A stretch of 64,000 nucleotides of DNA. Origin: Aselliscus stoliczkanus. Its lineage: Eukaryota > Chordata > Mammalia > Chiroptera > Hipposideridae. The stretch spans positions 84,344,852-84,408,851 of the forward strand of contig CM066736.1 in the NCBI GenBank assembly GCA_033961575.1. The letters are read 5' to 3'. Shown one piece after another: positions 55,326 through 64,000 of this stretch. The translations under genes and the position numbers were made by a program. Below the pieces are notes generated by a model that saw only the letters and a list, made by a program, of their open reading frames with translations, was not told the origin of the DNA and did no database searches. Within the stretch, counting starts at the first letter, position 1. Each line of letters begins with the position of its first letter.

Positions 55326-56105
55326 ATTCTGCTCATAACTGTAGGAGAGAACTTGGCACCTTTTCCTCTGTGGAGTGGATGTTGATGAAAGTATTTTTCC
55401 TTCTCCGAAACTTACCTGAACCAGTTCTTTCTTGAGACAGACTATACAGAGACAACACGTTGTTATCAGCAGAAGAAACTCTGACCTTTATTAACAAAGG
55501 TGAATTACCTTAACCAAGAGGGTATTTGTAGTTTATCCTTTACTCCCAAACTCCCTGTGTCTAGGTACCCTCTGAGTAGGCCTGTGCTTCCTGCCTTCGG
55601 TGTATGCAGCTTCCGTCAGCCAGCAGGGCCATATGGTGAAAGTGCACAGCACTTGAATGTGTAGGTGGACTGGGTGGGACAGAGGCTGAATCTAAGATGT
55701 ACCCCCTTAGGGCCTAAGGACACTCTTACCCCTTAAAGAGAGAGACAGAGATCTCGGAGCAATCTTGGCCTCTGCTCATTCTCCACAGGGGTAAGGATCT
55801 TTTTACTAATTTGGGACCCAGATTCATTCATTCAGGCCTCTCTAGGGAGCCTTTTAGGAAACATCCCAGCCAGGCATACTACCACTAACACAAGTGCTGC
55901 TGCCTACCTTTTGCTCCTTCCGCCATGTTCTGCCAGTTTGTTCTGTTATAACTTCTTAGGTTATATCCTTTCATTTCCAGACTCTTAGGTCAGTTCCTGT
56001 AATAGAACAAGTGAACTTGGGATGAAGTCCTCAAAGTACTTCAGATGATAATTGTTTTGTCTTTATAATAGCTTAACAAATAAATCTAGATTTTCTATAT
56101 TATTG
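55326..56105 (+). other. CLNS1A: Probable CLNS1A 3' UTR exon 7
   Basis: A good acceptor (TTTTTTCAG) at 55325 follows the donor at 52794. The sequence after it is unique, with no coding frame related to pICln. The first AATAAA downstream is at 56079-56084 (CAAATAAATC), which would give an exon of about 0.78 kb. The acceptor is convincing and the 3' end is inferred. An earlier non-canonical signal near 55500 is possible. Confidence 0.55.
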
Positions 56106-57307
56106 TACTCTCATTCTTGACTAAAACCATTAATGAGAAATGTTTTTTAAGAAAATTAATGCTGGCCAAAAAACAGAATCTTGTTGGTCTTATTTTTATT
56201 TGACTTCTGTTGATAACATGAACACTAAATGAGTAAGACAATGTATAGTTAGAGCTTCTGGCAAATACTTAGTAGAGCAAAAATTTAATACATTTCAAGG
56301 GATTCCTGCTTCTTCCACTTGGATCAGGAGTAATTTCTTATACCAACTTACCAACTCTCACTTTTCAGTTTGTGTTTACAGATTTATTCTTGAACATTAC
56401 ATGACCTTAAAAATAAGATTAGGAAAGCAACTCAGCATCACTTGGCTAATTAACTTTAGTTTGTCACCACTAAGCTTAGTGCTCTTTTCAGCACTTTTAC
56501 TTGGTTTCCCTCATCCTGCATGGTAGACCAGAAAAACTAATTTAATTTTTCTTTTTCTGACCAGACTCTCAGAAATACTGAATTTGTTATAATAGGCCAG
56601 TAAAAGGGCTGCTTGGAATAGAAACTGAAGTTTGCTGAGATCTGCTGTGTACCAGCCACTGTCCTGGGTTCTTTACAGACATTATGCATATAATATTCTT
56701 AGCTCCACATGAGGTATAGGCTCTTTTATTATCCCACTTTAGAGATGAGGAAACTGAGCTACAAAGAGAGGTAAAGTAATGCTTTTCATAGAGATAGTGA
56801 GTTGTGATTTTTAAGTCTATGCTACAAAACACCATCCAGCTGTACCATCTAACAGCAGCTGAAAGGAAACAAATTCTCTCTTTACTGCAGGGTTACGATA
56901 TTAAAACTGTAGTGGGACAGCACAGGAAGCTCCCAAATTTCTCTGCTACCACTCTCTGCAGAACTCATTCTATTCTAGGCAGTCATCAATTCCAGTAAGC
57001 TATCAGATATTCTCTTGGGCTGATCTTAGAAATTCTATTTGAGACTTGTAACCATGACTTTCAGTGAAGCATAAGTGCTCTGATAACGTGTCAACACAAT
57101 GTGAGGAGATTCTGTGCACTGTGTTTCCTGTAGCACTGCTGTGGTCAGCCTGGTATTGGGGCTGAGGTCCTCTCAGCTAAGGTGCGGAGGCCAAGCATCT
57201 ACTGCTGGCTTGACAGACAAGGTCTTTAACCTCTCTCGGCCTATTTCCTCATCTGTAAAATGAGGGGACTGAACTAAATGGCTTTCAAAGGTTCAGCTAA
57301 CGTTCTC
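56106..57307. other. Intergenic DNA after CLNS1A, two MIR copies
   Basis: A reverse MIR at about 56640-56790 (ATCCCACTTTAGAGATGAGG) and a forward MIR at about 57130-57295 (TTTCCTCATCTGTAAAATGA). No gene is seen. Confidence 0.6.
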
Positions 57308-57387
57308 TTGGGTTGTCAGAAGGGTCATGACATTTTTGCAACGAAAAACAGAGAAAAAAATATGTCATGACTTTTCCTACAACCCAA
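57308..57387. mobile_element. 80-bp mariner-type hairpin MITE, copy 1
   Basis: TTGGGTTGTCAGAAGGGTCA at the left; the complement of the right end is TTGGGTTGTAGGAAAAGTCA. Nearly the whole element is one fold-back. The second copy is at 63502-63581. Confidence 0.85.
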
Positions 57388-59785
57388 TATAATACTAGTC
57401 GGTTGCACCCAAAGCTTTGAGAAAATAGGAGAAGGTAGGGAAAAAAGATTATGTCAGACTTTTAAAAAATGAAATTCATAATGATCAGTAAGGTAACACT
57501 TCTTGATTCTATTTGAGCTTAATTTTAGGGTTGCTGGAATTGTTTTGCTTCTTGTTTCTTAATGTAGAGAAAATTTAAAGAGAAGGCATAGACATGTGCC
57601 ACCCCGAAGTATGAGCCATCCTTCCCTGAAGGCTAGGGTTAGTGGTCATCTGTACTAGATTCTAGTGTTTTAAAAATATATTCATTAAAATGTGATCCCA
57701 GTGGCGGGGTGGGGGGAAGAATATGATCCCAGTGGACTTCCTCCTCCCTCAGATCAGTTTGTCAGATATTTATGCTTTTCAAATAAGCTTCTTTAAATCT
57801 TTGTAGATTATGTATTTGCAATCTTGTTAGGATCGTTGTCAGTATAGGAGAGAAATTATGAACAGATGATCGTAACATAGTCCTTTACTTGTAGAAAAAG
57901 ACAAGTGTGGTTACTCATTGTTCAGAGAGATAGATATTTAGATAGAAATTGCTTCATGTGCAGGATTTCAGGTGGTAACATGATGTAGCTAACTCTCATG
58001 CAAATCCCATTTAAAAAATATTTCTGGATTGGGTGAATCTACATCTGGTACCAGTCTTCTGTGGCTAATAGACCGTAATTGGATTCTAAGCAGATCTCTT
58101 AAGAGGATTCTAAAATAGAATTATTGCCATCCCTGGACAGAGAAGCTGAAATGAACATTTTTGCTACCATCTCACTCTGTCTGTTCATAATATATATAGA
58201 TAAAACCAATATATAATGTGGGGGACTTTGTGATTTCAGTTGAGAGATCAGAAAACCTTTCGGGAAAGCACTGGGCCTAATTTTGTTCACCGCATTTTAA
58301 CAGTTCATTTGGTTTGTTTTTAACATAATTTTAAGAAGGTAAAATAGAGATATATAACCTGGGAATAAGAAGGCTAAATTCTTAGGATTTTTTATTGTTA
58401 TTATTATTATTATTCTGAAGATTATATGAATCACTAATATGCTTAGAACAACAGTGCATAGAAGATGACTCAATAAATGTTAATTATTATCAATAGTATT
58501 CTTTTTATAACAGAAAGAAGAAGCTACAAATATAACATTAATTCACCTCTTAGAATACATCTGAGAAGCCTGAAATTTAAAAATCCACTGGGCAAGTAAA
58601 ATAGATGTGATAGAATCAATGCATTTTTCTCGTAGGACCTTCAGGCCTTCAAGTCTCTAGAGACTTCCAGCCTTACAAACAGGTCCTATATATTTGAGCA
58701 TCTAGTTTCTACGCATGCAACAGATTTGAAAAAGAGAAAGGAGTGGTTGTGTCAGGCCTATCAATAGCAGCAGTAACTAGCTGACAGTTATGAAGAAAAG
58801 CAAATACATATTCCCCTGAAATACAGCAGTCTAAGCCTTCATAGTGTATGGTGCAAATATGAGGATAGTGCAGCAATTTATGTTCAGAAAAGTATGACCA
58901 AAATTATCAGCCCAAATTCTAGTTGAAAATAAATGCAAATCTGGCTAATTTAAGCAGACAAAATTTATTAGAAGGCTGTCTGGTAGCTCACAAAATGGAC
59001 AGGAAAGCTGAAATAAACCAGGCTCATAAAATGGAACTAGGAGTGGTTTGCATAAGATGTTATGATTCCTCTGTTGCTGTCAAACCAGTGTGTTCATTGT
59101 CCCCATGTCTGAGTCCCCACAGAGTCCTGGTTGGCACTGTGTCTTGCCAGGGACAGAAGACGAGTATCTGGCCCCGTCAGTTTCTGTAGTGGGAGGGCAC
59201 TGACTCTGCCCAGGTTCTCACAATGGAGGATTACCCCAAATAGGAAGGATGCTTGAATACTGGCTTGTCTACTGTAACCCCAAATCTTAAAAAAGAACTT
59301 CAATAAATTGGGATTATATATAATAAAAATTCAGGTTTTTATAAAAACTGAGGGACACACTGTCAAAATTAAAAATGCACATATTTGATCTAGAAAGTCC
59401 ACTTTAAAGGAATTTATCCTGTAGATAAATTTCCACATTAGGAAAGGCTATTTATGCAAGGATATTAGTTGCAATTTTAATTGTAAAAGCAAAAGACTGA
59501 AAACCACCTCTATAATCAGGCATGGGTCAATTATTTACAGAACATCTGTACAGTGGAAAACTGTCCATTAAAAAGAATTACGTAGTCATTATGTACTGAT
59601 ACTGAATAAGCTCCAAAATATATTAAAGGAAAAAAAATCGAGATGAAAGGTGTTTATATAGAAGAAAAGGAACTAGAAGTTACAGTGGGCAGGCAGTGTA
59701 TCACGTGCTTATGAATACAAAAAATACCTGGAAGAGGGTAAGAAAGGGGCAATAGTTGTTTCTGAGAGACGGGTAGGAGGGAGAT
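57388..59785. other. Intergenic, no recognised gene
   Basis: AT-rich with an (ATT)n run at 58397-58413. I see no exon, and no match to the last exon of AQP11 on the - strand. Confidence 0.4.
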
Positions 59786-59796
59786 TTTTCTCCCAT

Positions 59797-60218
59797 TCGT
59801 GGGTTGAATTGTGCCCCCCAAAAGATGTTGAAGTCTTAACCCCAAGTACCTCAGAATGTGACCTTATTTGGAAATAGGGTCTTTACAGAGGTAGACAAGT
59901 TAAAATCATTAGAATGGGCCCTAATCCAATCCTCCTGGTGTCCTTACAGGGAGGGAGAATTTGGACACAGGCAGATGTGAGCAGAGGGAAGGCCGTGGGA
60001 AGGTGGAGGGTTGTAGTTATGGAGTTATAAGCCTGAGGCTACCGAACCCTGGGAAGGAGGCCTGGGACGGATCTAGTACCTTTAGAGGGAGCATGGCCTG
60101 CTGGCACTTGCTCTTGGCTCACTCCTGACCTCTGGAACTGAGACAATATTAATTGCTGCTGTTCTAAACCACCCAGTTTGTGACACTTCGTTAGGGCTGC
60201 ACTAGAATACTGATACCA
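59797..60218 (+). mobile_element. MLT1-type MaLR LTR
   Basis: GGGTTGAATTGTGCCCCCCA, AATGTGACCTTATTTGGAAA, TGGTGTCCTTACAGGGAGGG and TTCTAAACCACCCAGTTTGT are the MLT1 landmarks, in order on the + strand. Solo LTR, no internal region. Confidence 0.85.
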
Positions 60219-60419
60219 CCTCCCATGGTCTTATCTTTTTTTTTTTTACCTGAGGAATAGGAAAACGGGCTGTATAGTCTTAGAGTTTCAAAGAATTAAA
60301 AAATTCATAATTATCGTTCATTGTTTAAATGCAAAACTTTACAGCTGAGTCAGGTAAAGGAAAAATTGATCATCATTACCTATTTTCGTAAATACGTTCT
60401 GAAATATTTTTGACCTATT

Positions 60420-61420
60420 AAAGACTAATGAAACACATGTCCATATATTCACATGCGGCGAAGAAATAAAATGATACAAAGACCACTAAAGCTCCCTTTG
60501 TCTTCCCCTGACCCCAGGCCCCTTCCTCTTCAGAGGTAACCAGTATCTCAAATTTGGTACTTACCATAGCTATGCCTGGGTTTATTGTTTGGCCATACGT
60601 GTATGTATCCTGTAAACACTGTATGGGATTGGGTTCCATGTTTTTAAACTTTTATTGGGTCCTGTTGCTTTTCCTATGTAGCACTCGGTGCAGGCAGCTC
60701 TGTAGCACATTTCATCCAGTCTCTTGATGGGCGTTTACGTTGGTCATTAATAAAGCAGCGCTGCCGTGAATATTCCTGTGTGTCTGTTACGCACATGTAT
60801 GTGTTTCTCTAGTGCAGTAGCTTTCATACTTGTCATTATGCCTGTGACAAGTACGTTTCCCATCAGGACCCACAAACATTTATATTTACTCATCCCAAAA
60901 ATAGAAAAGTCATTAAAAATGCTTACGTAAATCTTTAACTTTGCTAGATTTTGCTCACCTGTTCTTGGAAACTATTGGGGCGATTTACACTTCCACTATC
61001 AAGAAATAAGATTTAGGGCCGGCTGAGTGGTGCGGTGGTTAAGCGCTGGCTTGCGAAGTCAGCGGCCCTGGTTCGGGTCCCACATGTGAGGGACAGTGAC
61101 ACTGCCCTCAAAAATAATAATAATAATAATAATAATAATATTTATTCTCTAGATCCTCACCAACTTTTGATGTTTCCAGACTTCCTAATTTCTGCCAACC
61201 TGATGAAAATGAAAGGAGCATTTCATTATGATTATAGTCACCATGTTCCTGATGACTAGTGAGATTGAACGCTGTCTTGCTTTGTACATTTGACTTTTCA
61301 TCTGTTTCTTAAGTAATTTTTTCTTCCTGATCTGTCCTTTATATATTCTGGATACTGATCTAGTGTGTGACTTGTGTTTTCATTTTATTTATGATGGTAA
61401 ATGAATTTTAGTACTTAATG
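60420..61420 (-). mobile_element. Old LINE-1 fragment, carrying a SINE
   Basis: Antisense LINE-1 text: GTAACCAGTATCTCAAATTT, TTCATCCAGTCTCTTGATGG, ATCCTCACCAACTTTTGATG, and CTTTATATATTCTGGATACT. It is diverged. Confidence 0.6.
61016..61139 (+). mobile_element. Type-A SINE with (AAT)n tail
   Basis: GGGCCGGCTGAGTGGTGCGG; the tail is about ten AAT units. Confidence 0.9.
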
Positions 61421-61526
61421 TAATCATATATATCAGTCTGTCTTAACAGTTTGTGCTTTTTCTGTTTTGTTTGGAAATCATTCACAATCCCCAAGGTCAT
61501 AACTGTCTTCAGAAGGAGAGACTTTT

Positions 61527-61641
61527 TTTCCTTTTTTTTTTTTTTTTGAGGGCAGTGTCATTGGCCCTCATATGTGGGACCGAACCAGGGCCGCTGGCTT
61601 CCCAAGCCAGTGCTTAACCACCGCACTACTCGGCGGGCCCG
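61527..61641 (-). mobile_element. Type-A SINE
   Basis: T tract, GAGGGCAGTGTCATTGGCCC, ending CTCGGCGGGCCC. GGAGACTT flanks both sides. Confidence 0.88.
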
Positions 61642-62199
61642 GGGAGACTTATTTTTTAACTGTTTCGTTAACTTGTACACATTACTGTTAACTAGTTTCT
61701 TTAAGTAATAGGGTTAAAGTTTGGGCATTTGAAGTTTGGTTTTTAATCTTTCCTGAGGTGATTTTGCAATTTGAGATGTGTCACCTTTGATGGTAAATGA
61801 ATGGTCAGAGGCTAGAATAAGCCTGGACTTTGGTAGTACTATTGAGGATACCAGGCTGACTAAGGTGGCAAGTATCTATTGAGAAGATGGATTGGCTAAA
61901 GTAGGAGGCAATTATGATGGAATGGGAAGTATTTTGGATTGATACGGGCCTTTTAATTCATTTAAACAGAAGATATATTTTGAATGCTTGTTATTTGCTG
62001 GTAGGTATCGAGATTTAGAAGATGCATTCCTTGCTTCGAAGTGCTCAGGCTAAAAAACAGGCTGTTTTAGAGTATTAAGTGCTATAATGGGGGGAAAGTT
62101 TTGGTTTCTTATGGGAGCCATTGCAGGTTCCTATACAGGGGACTGAAATGGTAGATCAGGAAACAAGTCTGGACAACTTGAGTAAGTAGAATGACAAGG
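61642..62199. other. Intergenic, weak old repeat
   Basis: 61820-62200 may be the same unnamed old family as 14840, judged by purine-rich phrasing only. Confidence 0.3.
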
Positions 62200-62410
62200 A
62201 GGTAGACCAGGGAGGGGTTGGCAAAGTGCGGCTCGCAAGCCAGAAGCGGCTCTTTGGGTATGTTCCATCTCAAAAGTTACTCGAAGAGCCAATCCTGTCC
62301 CTCACAACAATTTAAAAATTATTTGAGAGCCATAAATATATTTTTACATAATCACCATTATGTGAATAATATTCTTTAAAACTTTTTGTAAGTGAAACTA
62401 TGATAGTTTT

Positions 62411-62521
62411 ATTTTATTTATTTTTTTGAGGGCAGTGTCGCTGGCCCTCCTATGTGGAACCCACACCGGGGCCGCTGGCGTCCCAAGCCAGCTCTTAACC
62501 ACCGCACCACTCGGCCGGCCC
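62411..62521 (-). mobile_element. Type-A SINE
   Basis: TTTTTGAGGGCAGTGTCGCT to CACTCGGCCGGCCC, inside the hAT element. Confidence 0.88.
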
Positions 62522-62525
62522 TTGT

Positions 62526-62968
62526 TTTCTTTTTTTTTTTTTTTAAAGATTTTATTGGGGAATTGGGGGAGGGGAACAGCATTGGGGAAATGGGGAAGGG
62601 GAACAGACAAGTTGCTGTCCTCCCGTTCTTCAGTCCAGCTGCGGAGGACGCTGCCTCACTGGCCCATGTTAGTATCATCACTGCGCTCCTCCCGAATGAA
62701 GCAGATCAGTTGCCGGCCCCTGGGATGGTCACTCACCGCGGCCATCGGCAGCTCACGGCTGGCCGCCAGCCACTCACTGTAGCCTATGGCAGCCCACCGC
62801 AGCAGGGGCTGCAGCCCACACCATCGCCGGGACCCGTGAAGCCCAGCTCCAGGTGGAGCTGCCGCCAGCTGCAGAGGGCAGTGTCACTGGCCCTCACATG
62901 CGGGATCCGAACCAGGCCGCTGGCATCCCAAAACCAGCTCTTAACCAATGCGCCACTGGGCTGGCCCT
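62526..62968 (-). mobile_element. Long composite SINE (type B)
   Basis: AAAGATTTTATTGGGGAATT to CACTGGGCTGGCCC, full body. It is tandem with the type-A SINE just before it. Confidence 0.91.
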
Positions 62969-63501
62969 CGTTTTCAGTTTTACTTCAGAGCCACATGCTT
63001 GCGAGCTGCAGTTTGCTGACCCCTGGTGGCTCTTCTGTCTTGAAAGTTTGCTGACCCCTGAGGTAGACCAAAGGCAAAGAGACTGCTTAAGAAGCCACTA
63101 GAGCAAATAGAAGAAGCCTAGAGTCTGGGGTCTTACATTGTAGAAGTAGTAAAGCTACAGAATAATTATCTGAACATGCATATGCTTCAGCTGAAAAATA
63201 ATTCCACAGAAGTTGTGAGATTTTGTCTGCTTTTAGAAGCAAGAACTATTGATTATGTAAGATGATTTAAAGTGTACTAGCCCTATAGCATTCTAGTCCA
63301 GTTTCGCTGCAATATGGTTTTAAATAACAGGAACTAGCTTACAAACCATTGCTAAATAGGGCAGTGATGTCAGTATAACCTAGAAGCCCCATGGGTTCAT
63401 AGGCAGTTTTGTCCAACATATTCATATTTTGTGCCTACAATCTGTTACCTACAATTTTATAATAGTTAACTGAAAGAATATATGCATTTATGTCTGAAAT
63501 A

Positions 63502-63581
63502 TTGGGTTGTTGGAAAAGTCATGACGCATTTTTGCAACAACAAAACAGAAAAAATATGTCACGACTTTTCTAACAACCCAG
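63502..63581. mobile_element. 80-bp mariner-type hairpin MITE, copy 2
   Basis: Begins TTGGGTTGTTGGAAAAGTCA; the complement of the right end begins TGGGTTGTTAGAAAAGTCG. TA lies at both sides (63500-63501 and 63582-63583). It is less diverged than copy 1. Confidence 0.88.
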
Positions 63582-63583
63582 TA

Positions 63584-64000
63584 GAAAGCTGTGGCATGAT
63601 TTGATTGTTTTAATAGGATCGCTCAGGCAGTAGAAACAGGAAGTTATTACAGTCATCTGCACAAGAGTAAGTAGATGGAGGCTTGGACCAAACTATGCCA
63701 GGAGGCCAAAAGGAAACGTGTGAAAGCCTGCTACTCTAGAGACACACACACATGTACACAAGAATGCATGCACAAGAATGTTTATTGAAGCATTGCTCTA
63801 ATAGTAAATAACTAGAAATTCCCATCAATAGAATGGATAAACTATGCAGTTTAAATTAACTAGAGCTGCGTGTATCAAATTGAGTTGTTAGACAACTGAG
63901 GAGAAATGTCAAGTATACAGGTGGGTATAAGTCCGGAGCTCAGGGCAGTTGCACAGGCTGTAAGTTTGGCAGTCATTAGATATAGTTGCTATAAAGCCAC
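63584..64000. other. Intergenic, no recognised feature
   Basis: A short (AC)n tract at 63740-63752; nothing else. Confidence 0.35.

Larger units (their letters stand above)
62210..63060 (+). mobile_element. hAT-type DNA element with two nested SINEs
   Basis: Left end GGAGGGGTTGGCAAAGTGCG and right end AAAGTTTGCTGACCCCTG are inverted. AGGTAGACCA flanks both sides (62200-62209 and 63061-63070), which contains an 8-bp hAT-type duplication. A second inner copy of the right end (CAGTTTGCTGACCCCTGG) ends at about 63026. The interior is non-coding and holds SINEs at 62411 and 62526. Confidence 0.75.

Noticed and set aside
56106..64000. AQP11 (expected next gene, opposite strand)
   Set aside because: I looked on the - strand for the conserved last-exon region and found nothing like it. 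The gene probably lies beyond the window.

Overview
This is mammalian nuclear DNA. It has spliced genes with GT/AG introns, AATAAA signals, LINE-1 fragments, MIR, MLT1 and MER5-type repeats, and about thirty-five copies of tRNA-derived SINEs whose heads begin GGGCCGGCC. The long SINEs end in AATAAA plus TCTTT and an A tail (the T+ class of SINE). Together with TTAA-flanked piggyBac-like and TA-flanked mariner miniature elements, this suggests a bat, most likely a rhinolophoid (horseshoe or leaf-nosed) relative. The genus call is an inference from remembered SINE sequences.

Two protein genes lie head to tail on the + strand, in the order found in other mammals (RSF1 then CLNS1A, human 11q14). 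From 1 to 17.1 kb are six coding exons of RSF1, the histone-binding subunit of the RSF chromatin remodeller, encoding the last 455 residues. A long SINE-free 3' UTR probably runs to about 24.1 kb. From 24.1 to 34.2 kb is intergenic DNA dominated by a nested pair of opposed LINE-1s and an LTR. From 34.2 to about 56 kb lies the whole of CLNS1A (pICln), with a CpG-rich promoter, six coding exons (241 codons) and a probable 3' UTR exon. Intron 1 of CLNS1A holds a processed RPS8 pseudogene and several transposons. From 56 to 64 kb is intergenic repeat-rich DNA. AQP11, the expected next gene on the opposite strand, was not found.

The most unusual items are in the non-coding part. A block of degenerate telomere-like hexamers sits in CLNS1A intron 5 with an A-rich tail and a ~20-bp target-site duplication, as if retrotransposed. 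There are two copies of a TTAA-flanked element with ~39-bp terminal repeats, a second TTAA-flanked element of 343 bp, and two copies of an 80-bp hairpin mariner MITE. There are also several multi-layer nests of insertions that allow relative dating. No prokaryotic-type system, CRISPR array or intact mobile-element gene was seen.
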